Shown in pieces: positions 53,901 through 63,379 of a DNA stretch of 64,000 nt. The DNA is taken from contig OZ024825.1 in assembly GCA_964016985.1 (NCBI GenBank), positions 37,695,557 to 37,759,556 on the forward strand. The letters run 5' to 3'. The position numbers and the translations under genes were made by a program. The notes below the pieces were generated by a model, which saw only the letters and a list, made by a program, of their open reading frames with translations, had not been told where the DNA came from and made no database searches. How positions within the stretch are numbered: the first letter of the stretch is position 1; each line of letters starts with the position of its first letter. Source of the stretch: Anodontia alba (Eukaryota > Mollusca > Bivalvia > Lucinida > Lucinidae).

Positions 53901-55788
53901 AGTGCTGTCAGTACTTTGATTCTTTTAACCTTTTATGAAAAATAGGCCTCTGTGGCACTAAATTAGGTATAGTTAAGCTCATATTATATATATTACCTTG
54001 CTTATATCTATTTTTTCATGCAGAATCTGATATGCCGATGTTTTACCGACCGATGCTAAACTGATTAGCTACATCCTGCAATGTCACTCTGCGATCTTTG
54101 TTGACAAAAACCCCAACATTTGCCACCATTGTAGGAGTCACGGGGCATGCAGGCTTTTAAAAAACTTTTCTGCAACCTTTGAAAACTGTGGCAAGGTTTT
54201 TACCCTGTAAAAGCAGGCATTTAGATTTATGTTTTTTCCAGCTTTGAGTTCATGGTAACCCTAACACCTACCTTGTTTAAGTGCTCAAATTTTCGTGTAA
54301 ACACGCTTCTCATTGAAAATAAACTGACTGATTTATGGTTGATAATATGTAGTTTCGCTCATGTATATTACTCGTACGTACAGGCACATGCATATGGAAA
54401 GATAGGAGCATGAAAAGCCGGATATTTGACGACCGCCCCTCGTATACAGTATCCCGTGATTCTGGAAGTGGCTTTGGTCAGACATACTGCATAACCAAAT
54501 AATACCCTTGCTAATAGTCGAGGTACAGATGTGACGGCCCATCACTTCATTTATAGTTTTAGTTCGCAATTCTGACTTGAACTTCTGTTCACAACAATCA
54601 TCAGTACTGATCACGAAAACACGCCTATGTAATTTTGACCCCGTTAAACCCCACTTTTATATAGTAAAACTGGGGTTTACAGGAGTAAACATTATTTTTC
54701 TTATTTCTGATCAAAACATATATTGTGGGTACTCGTTAGAACTGCCTCGGCGAGGCGGTTCTAAAGACTATCTACAATTTATGTTTTAAGCAGAAATATG
54801 AAAAAATATCAGTTTTTTATCTAAAAAAATTCAGTTTTTGTGGTGAAATTTTCTATATATTTGAATAGGCGTTGTTTTCGTAATGTTGAGGCACAACACT
54901 ATTTGGGTATGTAGGCTGTCTGTCCTGTAGACTTTTCAGAAGCCACTGCTGAGTAATGTTGAGGCACAATTCTATTTGGGTATGTAGGCTGTCTGTCATT
55001 TAGTTGTATGACAGACTTTTCAGGAGCCACTGTTAATCTCTATGTTTCACTAAAGATATTTATTCCGTCAACAAACATTCTCTGCATTTGGAGCTACTTG
55101 AACATACAATAGTACTGAAAGAACAATATGCTCTCTCTCTCTCTCTCTCTCTCATTCTCTCTCTCTCTCTGCGTGCGTGCGTGTGGATGTGCATGCATGC
55201 GTGCGTGCGTGTGTGTGTGTGTGTTACTTTTTTCTTTGTATAAAAATAAGGCATAATACCTTTCGACCGTCAGATTATTGTCTTACGGCGAACCACCACA
55301 TGGGTAATTTTGAGGGGAAGCAAAAAAGGTAACTGTATATGATATTGTGAACAATGCACGTTTTAGATAAATATAAAAGAATAAATGTTTCTGTCTGAAT
55401 CATCTAGAAATAATACAATATCGAATGCTCTTTATCATATTTGTATACTAGCTAGAAGTTGAATGGACAGAAAAAGTAAAAAGAAAATACATGCTGAAAG
55501 CAATAACAGGCATCATACCTTTCTTTTCTTTGTCCGGTTTCACTACGTTCTCTCCAGAATATAACAACGCACCAATAACAATGCCCTGTAAGCAAAGTCC
55601 ACCCAACAAAATATAACAACCCCTCCAGCCATACATGCTAATGCACCACGATGTAAATGGTGGTAGAACGATATTTCCGACGGCGCCACCTGACGACGCT
55701 ATACCAACAATCACTGACCGTCTCTGTGCAGACTCTTCATTGATAATCATCACATTGGCTGACAATGCAAGAAAGCTGGCACCGAAAC
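45742..55788 (-). CDS. Monocarboxylate transporter-like protein (SLC16/MFS), gene 2, 3' part of gene
   Basis: Minus-strand gene with coding exons, in transcript order, 55519-55788, 52667-53047, 47249-47374 and 45742-45977. All junctions are GT-AG and phase 1. They encode about 337 residues, corresponding to helix 4 through the C-terminus. The exons for the first three to four helices are not in the window and should lie past 64000, beyond at least 8 kb of repeats. Recognition rests on IASSGGAVGNIVLPPFTSWC with YGWRGC, on SLAGAGSIVSRVLIGF, and on NYDGSFYFCAA before the last helix. The reading frame is open across all four exons. It is a paralogue of the gene at 1660-18950, with identical lengths for two internal exons. 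The introns are filled with family-A MITEs and Helitron-like arrays. Substrate unknown. Confidence 0.8.
46041..46313 (+). mobile_element. Family-A MITE, copy A10
   Basis: Full copy in the last intron of gene 2, ending 64 bp before the terminal exon acceptor in transcript sense. The core is GAACCGCCTCACCGAGGCGG. Confidence 0.85.
46328..46411. mobile_element. Family-B foldback element, diverged copy
   Basis: CCCAGCTAGCGTTCCGATGG opens it and AAGAACGCTAACTGGG closes it. The GGCC-rich centre is mostly lost. Confidence 0.55.
46561..46841 (-). mobile_element. Family-A MITE, copy A11
   Basis: Full reverse-orientation copy in the same gene 2 intron. The core is GAACCGCCTCGGCAAGGCGG. Confidence 0.85.
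46936..47084 (+). mobile_element. Family-A MITE, truncated copy A12
   Basis: Left end TCACGAAAACATGCCTATAT to the beginning of the core; the rest is missing after GGGTACTTGTATATATGAGG. It contains a run of C at 46967-46976. Confidence 0.75.
47249..47374 (-). CDS. Gene 2 exon with helix 11
   Basis: Acceptor AAATTTCAG precedes 47374 and donor AGTG/GTAAGT follows 47249. It is 126 nt and phase 1 both ends. It reads GIFGFIMVVLIADFVG, MGPAFSFVITTGGLAASVG and TPASG, aligned residue for residue with gene 1 exon 6. Confidence 0.83.
47786..49332 (+). mobile_element. Helitron-like non-autonomous element with about 165-bp core repeats, unit 1
   Basis: Begins with AGAACAAGAGGCCCATGTGC, common at the start of molluscan pearl/HINE-type elements. 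Core monomers (AAGCTCTGGGCCTTATGGTT, TTCAGAGAAGAAGATTTTTT, GGCCAGTTTGGACCCTAGGG, GCAGGATTTATGTAGGTGAC) follow, then GACGACGGACGACGGATGAC. Next is the hairpin TGAGCCTTTGGCTCA (49308-49322) and CTAA-T at 49329-49333, a Helitron-style 3' terminus. It lies in a gene 2 intron. Confidence 0.65.
49333..50855 (+). mobile_element. Helitron-like non-autonomous element, unit 2 in tandem
   Basis: Continues directly with the same monomers (AAGCTGTGGGCCTCATGGTT) and ends with an ACGGAC-rich stretch at 50758-50803. The hairpin TGAGCCTTCGGCTCA (50831-50845) and CTAA-T at 50852-50856 follow. It lacks the start module, so units 1 and 2 share one array interrupted by a terminus. Confidence 0.62.
50926..50973. 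repeat. (CTAT)n microsatellite
   Basis: About 11 copies of CTAT between two Helitron-like elements in a gene 2 intron. Confidence 0.92.
51178..52386 (+). mobile_element. Helitron-like non-autonomous element with about 300-bp core repeats
   Basis: Opens with the hairpin CCGCGCTTTTCGAAGAAAAAGCGG and a CGTCCGTCTGTCCGG-type microsatellite (51225-51295). Four core monomers follow (CCCTATGGATGAGGACTGGA, GCAGGGCCAGGGGGTGTGGC, CATAGTCATGCTGCATATCA). The end has hairpin GATGGCGCGCCATC (52361-52374), an 8-base spacer and CTAG-T at 52383-52387, matching the Helitron CTRR-T rule. It lies in a gene 2 intron. Confidence 0.7.
52490..52632. repeat. Family-G palindromic repeat next to a gene 2 donor
   Basis: ATTCAGCAGATTACAAATTT to CCAAATGCCGTCTGCTGTAC, with ACATTTGATAATGCG and TGCATGAAATGTCG as inner arms. 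It ends about 35 bp past the donor of the 381-nt exon in transcript sense. Confidence 0.55.
52667..53047 (-). CDS. Gene 2 exon with central loop and helices 7-10
   Basis: Acceptor TTTCTTTACAG precedes 53047 and donor TTCAG/GTGAGC follows 52667. It is 381 nt and phase 1 both ends. It reads EHTKQSRKSLRQKCRKHF, helix 7 (LTFVAYFIPFNLLHRLM), KGQTREHSS, helix 8 (ISLAGAGSIVSRVLIGF), and ends FWQFLLYGFFYGFGSG. A family-E inverted-repeat element ends only about 33 bp upstream of the acceptor. Confidence 0.88.
53080..53269. mobile_element. Family-E MITE beside a gene 2 acceptor
   Basis: Ends GAGCCGCAACGTACGAGAAC and GTACGTTTTCTGACATTGCGGCTC are imperfect inverted repeats. The interior has CGCGCAGTCTGGTCAGAGTT and GTCCGCATGAAGAAACTTTG, shared with 23888-24112, 39180-39412 and 43555-43850. 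Confidence 0.7.
53616..53890 (+). mobile_element. Family-A MITE, copy A13
   Basis: Full copy in the gene 2 intron between the 270- and 381-nt exons. Confidence 0.85.
54611..54885 (+). mobile_element. Family-A MITE, copy A14
   Basis: Full copy in the same gene 2 intron. The core arm is partly diverged (TAAAGACTATCTACAATTTA). Confidence 0.83.
55130..55224. repeat. (CT)n and (GT)n compound microsatellite
   Basis: CTCTCTCT tract followed by GCGTGCGTGTGTG tract in the gene 2 intron, roughly 300 bp from the 270-nt exon donor. Confidence 0.9.
55519..55788 (-). CDS. Gene 2 exon with helices 4-6 and family signature
   Basis: In transcript sense the acceptor is TTAATATTGTAG before 55788 and the donor AAAG/GTATGA follows 55519. 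The 270-nt exon, phase 1 both ends, reads GFGASFLALSANVMIINEES, then QRRSVIVGIASSGGAVG, SWCISMYGWRGCY and GLCLQGIVIGALLYSGE, ending in a Lys-rich stretch that starts the central loop. It is the intact counterpart of the damaged-looking exon 3 of gene 1. Confidence 0.85.
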
Positions 55789-55837
55789 CTACAATATTAA
55801 CGTGTTAGGTAAAGTGTTCAGCAGACGACAGTTTGAA

Positions 55838-55930
55838 TACAGTCGATTCTCGTTATCTCGATCTCGCTTATCTCGAAGTGAAAATCTTGTCCCTGCTTAA
55901 ACATGAAAATCTAACAACAGGTAAAAAATA
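55838..55930. mobile_element. Family-D MITE, one end only
   Basis: TACAGTCGATTCTCGTTATC followed by ATCTCGCTTATCTCGAAGTG and AAACATGAAAATCTAACAAC. The other half is missing. Confidence 0.65.
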
Positions 55931-55967
55931 TGCTAGGTAAATCTTTGAATTCAATACCTTCATTAAC

Positions 55968-56960
55968 TAGAGCTGGTGTTTGTAAAACACTATGCCCCCA
56001 ACTGCCTTACTCTAACAGTGCTTGACTCCAACACTGATTGCCCATGATGGTAACAAACATACAAATATACAAGATTTCAGTTATTTTATCAAAAGAGAAA
56101 TTAAATCAGAAATTGCAAAGGGCCATAACTCCAACATTTCATTTAATTGGTTCAAAATTAAATCAGGTGATCTGCTCAATGCCAATCAGTGTTACAAATA
56201 TCAAGGCTCTGGCTGAAATACTTTTTGAGATATCTTGCTGACAATGCCTAGAACTACAAAGGGCCATAACTACGTCATTCTTTCATGGAATTCCCAAACA
56301 ACAAATCATGTAATCTCCACATCATCCCCAATCAGCATATAATATTTCAAGACCATAGCTTAAGCACTTTTCGAGACATCTTGCTGACAAGGTCAAAATG
56401 CATAGAACCGCAAAGGGCCGTAACTTTATCAATTTTCACAGTATTCTCTCAAAATATAATCAGGTAATCTACACACCATTCCCACTCACTATATCGAATT
56501 TCAAGAACCCAGCTTAAATACTTTTCGAGATACCTTGCTTACAAGATTTAATTCTGATCTTTTTCAAAGGGGCATAACAAACATGCCGGACAAGAAAAAA
56601 AATACGGGTCGCTATTTTTTCATTGAGAACCCACATATAAAATTCAAAACCCTAGCATGCAGGGTTCTTAAGATATGGCATGCACAAAAAAGCTTGACGA
56701 ACGGACAAACGAATGTACGGACGAACGAAGGCAAAATAATATGCCCATCAATTTCATTCAAAATCAGGGCATCTACTCATTACTACCAATCTATTGATCA
56801 AGTTTCAAGGCTCCAGCTTCAATAGTTTTTGAGATATTTTACTGACAAGGGAAACATGCCCAAATTTATAAAGGGCCATTACGAAATATTTTTCAGAATT
56901 TACACAAAAGTTAATCAGGGTCAGCTACTCATCATTACCAATCAATTCACCAAGTTTCAA
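55968..56960 (+). mobile_element. Helitron/pearl-like element with about 155-bp core, left part
   Basis: Starts ACTAGAGCTGGTGTTTGTAA with CACTATGCCCCC. Monomers have AAGGGCCATAACT, AAGTTAATCAGGT, CAAGTTTCAAGGC and TTTTGAGATATTTTGCTGAC. An internal terminal module with ACGGACAAACGAATGTACGG and AATATGCCCATCAA lies at 56690-56770. The array is cut at 56960 by the Penelope-like insertion and resumes at 58951. Confidence 0.6.
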
Positions 56961-58314
56961 AAAAAGGTAAGAGAAAAGTCCAGGGAGGGCCACAGTCACA
57001 AACCGCAGCCCTTTCCAGACCCCAAGAGAAGAGGAAACCAAAAAATCCAAACATGCAAAAATCGAACAAACGTACGAAAAGCGCTAAGATTAGCTCTCTC
57101 TTCCCAAAGTGAGATAATCGCAATACTAAAAGGACTAAAAACACATGAACAAAATGACACATGGAAAGACATACAACAAATCGCCTCGTAGAATAAACCA
57201 CAAAGCAACAAAGAGTAAGACTAACACCGGGACCACCGCCTTAGAACGGTCAATAGAGTAAACCACCGGAGGATTTAAAGCACTTTTACAGCTAGCTAAC
57301 TTCACCCTGGGTCCCGATGCTACTCTTAATACAGAAACACATAAAAATTCGGTTCACATAACGGCTCCCAACTCAGTCAATGCATCAAAGCGAAAACACA
57401 AAAATCAAATTAATCACCATAATAAACAAAGACGAGTACTCATGGCTAATTCTACTGTATGCCAGAGTAAATGAAAACCAATAGTTGAACCACGGCAGGC
57501 CAAGCCAAGGACATATAGTCAAGCCCCAACCCACTGGTTAAAGTTTCACGAAGAGGACGTCATTGGATCTGAGGCCCGAACCGCCGTCGTGCAATTAAAG
57601 AGTGAAGCATAGCCATCAACAATGATTGGGTTGACAACTAGGCATGCAGTCTGCCGCATAATATCCAGGCTATAGTCAATTCTATTATAACGGTTAATAA
57701 GTTTTCTGAATTGCTCAGAAAAGTTAGATTTACCTACAATTTTTCTAAATCTGTACTCTAAGTCACCGTAAAATTCTGGTTCCGATATATCTTGTTGCAG
57801 AAGTGTTCAGTTCAGACTGACGCTATATTTTTCTAACAAGGCACTGTGTCTGCGATAAAATTTCGAAAACGCCTAACGAAGTTTAAAATAACGGTAGCCC
57901 TGCCTAAGAAATTTGGGAGTAAGGGCTTTATTACGGTAGTTAAAGTCATTAAGATTTGAAGAAGCTCTGGCGAATCTAATAAGTTGAGATATGTATACCC
58001 CATATGAGGTACGCCGGGGAACATCGCCATCCAGAAAAGGGAAATATCAAAATCGTCTCGATTATCATAAATTTTGGTGGAAACCGTACCATTAGAAATA
58101 CATAGATTTAAATCCAAAAAAGGTGCCTCGGTATCGGAAGAATTTGCTCTATTTAATTGGGAGTTCCGTAGGGTATATCCGGTCCACCATTTGGTCAAAG
58201 TAAATATTGTCAATATTTAATAAATCATCAAGGTATCTTGAAGTTGAATTGAAAGCCTCAATAATGTCAGCCTGATTTTCACGCGAGAGAGACTTCATGA
58301 AATCTCTCTCATAA

Positions 58315-58356
<42 letters not shown>

Positions 58357-58950
58357 TTACAAGAGGAGCACAATTAGTTCCCATCGGAATACCAATAGTT
58401 TGCCTAAAAAGTTTAGTTCCAAATCTAATAAAAATATTATCCAAAAGATAAACAAGGGCATCACAGACTTTTTGACACGACCATAAATTGTGATTATTAT
58501 ATACATCAGAAGTGAAAAATGCACATTCTTCGTTGCAGGCCAAATATTGGGTATTCTCCCGAATAAATATTCGGCTAATTAAATCAAGTAAGTTTATCTT
58601 TTATAAGATGATGAGGTAACGTAGTATACAGTGTAGAAAAATCATATGTAGACAATTTGGAAGCCTGAAAGTTTTTTAGATTTAAATTTATTGAGAACAT
58701 CATTAGAATTTTTAACTGACCAAAGATAGTTCATTCCGTCCCTTTCGTAAACAGTATCATAGTATCTAATCCAATGTTTTTAACAACAGTAAGGCATGAA
58801 GTTAGCAGTTTGGACAAATTAGTAGTCGTACATGAACTAGAATTAGCAATGAAACGTGCTTTATAAGGTCGTTCATGAAGTTTCGGTAACCAATATAACG
58901 TAGGAAGTCTGCCTTGCTTTTCTTTAATACTCACTGCAAACTTAGCAGTC
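56961..58950 (-). mobile_element. Penelope-like retroelement copy, 5'-truncated, inserted in a tandem array
   Basis: The minus strand carries broken pieces of one reverse transcriptase. At 58950-58760 is KQGRLPTLYWLPKLHERPYK with ARFIANSSSCTTTNLSKLL. At 58560-58350 are NHNLWSCQKVCDALVYLLD and QTIGIPMGTNCAPLV. Catalytic YLDD is at 58224-58235. At 58150-57850 are SSDTEAPFLDLNLCISNG and TKIYD. C-terminal text with SLDIMRQTACLV runs to about 57545. The 3' tail (57540-56961) is shared with copies at 12510-13349, 42217-42482 and 61433-61788. Frameshifts and a run of about 34 T break the frame. The insertion splits the 155-bp repeat array at AAGTTTCAA. Family assignment to Penelope-like elements is from motif resemblance. 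Confidence 0.72.
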
Positions 58951-60776
58951 TCTCGCTCTAACAGTTTTTGAGATATTTTGCAGACAAGATAAAAATGCCC
59001 AAAATAACAAAGGGCCATAACTCAATAAGTATTTTTTCAAAATTTATTCAAAAGTTAATCAGGTTGTCTACTTATCATTACAAATCCATTCACCAAATTT
59101 CATGGCTCTAGCTCTAACAGTTTTTGAGATATTTACCTGACAAGGTAAAAGTGCCCACAATCACAAAGGGGCATAACTCAAGAAGTATTTTTCAAAATTT
59201 AATAAGGTTGTCTACTCATCACTGCCAGTCTATTCATCAAGTTTCAAGACTCTTGCTTTGATGGTTTTTGAGATATTTTGTTGACAAGGTAAAAATACCA
59301 AAATTACAAAGGGCCATAACTCATGAAGTATTTTTCAGAATTTTTTCTTAAGTTAATCAAGTCATCTACTCATCATTACAAATCCATTTTTTTAAGTTTC
59401 AAGGCTCTAGTTGTAACAGTTTTTGAGATATTTTGCTGACAAGGTAAAAATGCCCAAAATTACAAAGGGCCATAACTCAAGAAGCATATTTAAAAATTTC
59501 GCCAAAAGTCAATCAGGTTGTCTACTCCTTACTACTAGTCTATTCATCAAGTTTCAAGGCTCTAGCTCCAACAGTTTTTTAGATATTTTACTGACAAGGT
59601 AAAAATGCCCAAAATAACACAGGGCCATAACTCATGAAGTATTTTTCAGAAGTTCTTCAAAAGTTAATCAGGTCATTTACTGATCACTACAAATCCATTT
59701 ACTAAGTTTCAAAGCTCTAGCTTTAACAGTTTTTGAGATATTTTACTGACAATGTAAAAATGCCCAAAATTACAAAGGGCCATAACTCAAGAAGAATTTT
59801 TCAAAATTTCTTCTAAAGTTAATGAGGTTATCTACTCATCACTACCGGTCTATTCGTAAAGTTTCAAGGCTCTGGCTCTAACGATTTTTGAGATATTTTG
59901 CTGACAAGGTAAAAATGCTCAAAATTACAAAGGGCCATAACTTATGAAGTATTTTTCAGAATTTCTTCAACAGTTAATCAGGTCATCTACTCATCGCTGC
60001 AAATCCATTTACTAAGTTTCTCTAGCTCTAACAGTTTTTGAGATATTTTGCTGACAAGGTAAAAATGCCCAAAATTACAAAGGACCATAACTGAAGAGGT
60101 ATTTTTCAAAATTTCTTCAAAAATTAATCAGGTTGTCTACTCATCACTACCAGTCTATTCATCAAGTTTCAAGGCTCGAGCTCTAACAGTGTTTAAGATA
60201 TTTTGCTGACAAGGTAAAAATGCCCAAAATTACAAAGGGCCATAACTCATGAAGTATTTTTTCAGAATATCTTCAAAAGTTAATCAGGTCATCTACTCAT
60301 CACTACAAATCCATTTATTAAGTTTCAAGGCTCTAGCTGTAATAGTTTTTGAGATATTTTGCTGACAAGGTAAACATACCCAAAATTACAAAGGGCCATA
60401 ACTCAAGAAGTATTTTTCAAAATTTCCTCAAAAGTTAATCGGGTTGTCTACTCTTTACTATCAGTCTTCATCAAATTTCAAGGCTCTAGCTTCAATAGTT
60501 TTTTTTAGATATTTTGCTAACAAGATTGCATCCATATTTTTTCAAAGGGCCATTACTCAGAAAAGGGGCATAATCCTGTCAAGAAAAAAATATGTGTCAG
60601 CTTTTTTTCATGAGGAATCCATATAAGAAATTTCAAAACAGTAGCATTCACGGTTCTAAACTTATGGTATGCATCAAAAAGCGTGACTAACGGACGGACG
60701 GACGGACGGAAGGACGGACGGACGAACAACCCAGAAGCAATATGCCCCTCCAACTTCTTTGAAGTTGAGGGCATAA
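58951..60776 (+). mobile_element. Helitron/pearl-like element with about 155-bp core, right part
   Basis: About ten monomers (GACAAGGTAAAAATGCCCAA, AATTACAAAGGGCCATAACT, GTCTACTCATCACTACCAGT). Then GGACGGACGGACGGACGG (60693-60723) and a terminal hairpin AACTTCTTTGAAGTT inside CCCCTCC ... GAGGGCATAAT. Small ORFs across it are not genes. Confidence 0.65.
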
Positions 60777-61432
60777 TGAATGGAATTTAGATAAGGTGTC
60801 TAATGTGGTTGAATTTAGAATCAATGTAAGGACGAAGAGCTGTTGAGAATAAGATAACATCTAGTAAAGACAGCTGCTTCATACAGATAATGTTTTCGAT
60901 CATATAATTTATTTGCCTCATCATGTAACTTACGTAATGATCAAACTGACAGTGAAGCTAGTTTAGAAAGCATTTAATGACGTCCAGAATTTAAGAAGAT
61001 ATTTAAATCGAAAGGTCAACAATGATTCTGAAACGGACTGAAAATCGTTGGACTTGATATATGTCTCAACTTATAATACTAAAATTGTTATATGCAGTAT
61101 GTTTGACTAACTGAAAACGGTTCGGTTAACATTATCGCATAATTAAAAAGCTTAAAATATTGATAGTTTTCTTTATCATCATTTTAAACGTAAGACCATT
61201 CTCCTGTTTTGTTTCAGTGCAACCAGTGGAGAAAATTAACAATGGTGAAAACTCTTCTTCGAGATGCAAACATATCAAAAGACGTCAAACTGAATTAAAA
61301 TGGATTAAATTGTTACAACCACCATTTCAACTGGGATTTAATGATAACATTTACCAATAATGTAATATTTCTAAAATGTCTGATTTTGACGTACTTTCTC
61401 TTTTTGATATTCAAAAACTAAACATAAAAAGA
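60777..61432. other. Probable gene 2 upstream intron, no exon confirmed
   Basis: Sequence without a repeat family I recognise. A plus-strand frame after TTTGTTTCAG at about 61217 (QPVEKINNGENSSS) could be an exon on chance splice signals only. Confidence 0.3.
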
Positions 61433-61788
61433 GGTAAGAGAAAAGTCCAGGGAGTGCCACAATCACAAACCGCAGCCCTTCCCAGACCATAAGAGGAAGA
61501 GGAAACCGACAAATCTAAACAAGCACAATCCGAACAAACGTACGAAAAAGCACTAAGAGTAGCTCTCTCTTCCCTAAGCGAGGTAATCGCAATACTAAAA
61601 GGACTGAAAACCACAAGTACAAAATGATACACGGAAAGACATACAACAAATCGCCTCGTAGAATAAACCACAAAGCAACAAAGAGTAAGACTAACACCGG
61701 GACCACCGCCTTAGAATGGTCGGTAGAGCAAACCACCGGGGGGTTTAAAGCACTTTTACAGCTAGCTAACTTCACCCTGGGTCATGGT
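61433..61788 (-). mobile_element. Solo 3' tail of Penelope-like element
   Basis: Reverse-strand copy of the same tail, from GACCCAGGGTGAAGTTAGCT (right end) to the CTCTTACC terminus at the left. It is very similar to the tail of the 56961-58950 copy. No RT is attached. Confidence 0.75.
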
Positions 61789-62399
61789 TAAAGAAAGTCA
61801 TGGTTAAAGAAAAACTGGAAAGGAGTGGTCTCTATCGGATTGTTTGATGTAAAAAATCAATTTTCTTTAAACTTTGTGCGCTCAAACCGGTATGTAATGA
61901 CTATCTTATAAAAACCGGTATGTAATGACTATCTTATAGAGAATTTCTAAATTGTTTGGTTTACTAATTTTTGCTCTACACACGATTATAGTGGGTGGAG
62001 TAATGCCACTGCACCAAGGGTATCGCTACTAAAATGCTCTTATTTCTGTCAGACTTGGGATCAATTACTTTGGAAAGTAATTTATTAAATTACAATTACT
62101 TTGTCTTTCTCTGAATTAAATTACAATTACATACTGGACAAGCGCTCTTTTAAAATTAAGTGGGGTTACCCAACCTCTTGGGTAGAGATAGGGGTATGTT
62201 AAGGAAGTGGGGTTTTGAGGCTTCCCATTGATAACATGTGGGTTTTATTCTTTTTATCAGGTTCTTGCTCTGCAACATACTGTGGTGGTCAGCTGACTGG
62301 TCATTAACTTGTAATCAGATACCTCTCCTTTCTGCCGCGACATCACAGTAGATGTTTTAGTCTTTCTTTTTTCACATTTAAAGTCAATTTGAATGTTTT

Positions 62400-62605
62400 A
62401 GGTAGAAAGAGAGGGAAAAGTTAATAGACTTTCGTTTTTCAATCGTCGAAATTGGTCAAGAAATAAAGTTTTGCACAGTTCGTATAGGTACAAAAAGATG
62501 CAGTATAGGTTTCCTTGCTGCAGTAGTTAATTAGTTGTGTTACATAAGATATGCATAATGATAAGATATGAAAACATGGTTTACAGTTTTAAGAGGCTAG
62601 CCAAT
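62400..62605. repeat. Dispersed repeat, inverted partner of 10160-10345
   Basis: GGTAGAAAGAGAGGGAAAAG through AAAACATGGTTTACAGTTTT and AAGAGGCTAGCC. It is flanked by repeated TAATTACATTTGG-like text at 62620-62700 and 62050-62130. Confidence 0.6.
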
Positions 62606-62892
62606 TATGTAATTACTCGATTTTTGACAAAGTAATTATTTACTTTCAATTACATTGCCAAATGTAATTAATTACATCCTAATTACATTGTCAAGTTTCA
62701 AATGTCTTCTTCTTTTGTTTCAAGCATTTCGTGTAATTGTTTGGTGAATTTGAAACAGGACTTACCTAGAAAACTATAGTTGCATCGATGTATGAAAAAA
62801 TGTCCATTTCGATTTTATTCATTTTCAAGATAAGACAACTTTTGGAGCACAGATAATTAAAAAAAAGAAACATAATATGCACACACAAATAG

Positions 62893-62991
62893 TCGAGGAC
62901 CTGATCAGACGCCGCGTTCTGTGGCATCTGATCTGGGCCTGCACTGTTTGTAAGGGTACATATTTAGCAGTTTCCTGTCTGAAATGGGTTA
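62893..62991. repeat. Family-H element fragment
   Basis: GTCGAGGACCTGATCAGACG and complement (ATCTGATCTGGGCCTGCACT), then CCTGTCTGAAATGGGTTAA, where the GGG-TTAA end fits the piggyBac-like border. Confidence 0.55.
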
Positions 62992-63043
62992 AGGAGACAT
63001 GATGCATAGGGTATATTTTCTACCTTTTTTGCTTGGGGAGGGG

Positions 63044-63200
63044 GATGACTTATGTAACTAATGCTAACTATCCGCGGACACCTGATTACACCCTTTATTC
63101 TGGGGTCCATGTCTGTTGGTCTGAATATTTTGATTTGTCATTCGTTTATGGATTTATGATTTTGGATTATGGCTTGGGTATCATGACCACAGCTACTTTA
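63044..63200 (+). mobile_element. Solo 3' tail of second Penelope-like lineage
   Basis: Matches 13780-13935: CTATCCGCGGACACCTGATT, TGGGGTCCATGTCTGTTGGT and GGATTATGGCTTGGGTATCA. No coding part is attached. Confidence 0.65.
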
Positions 63201-63379
63201 ATGTCTATTAAATTAACCCAATGAGTGGTATACATTAAAGCAAAATTCAAAAATTCAAAATTGCAGCAGACAACATTCTAATCTGTTTTTACTGTTCCAA
63301 GAATATAAGGCTTGACATTTGATATGAATAATCTGCTGGGCAGATAATGTCTAATAATATGTTTGCTCTTCTGTAAAAT

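Noticed and set aside
61160..61360. Possible exon after TTTGTTTCAG (QPVEKINNGENSSS...)
   Set aside because: No homology I recognise, wrong strand for gene 2, short and unremarkable.
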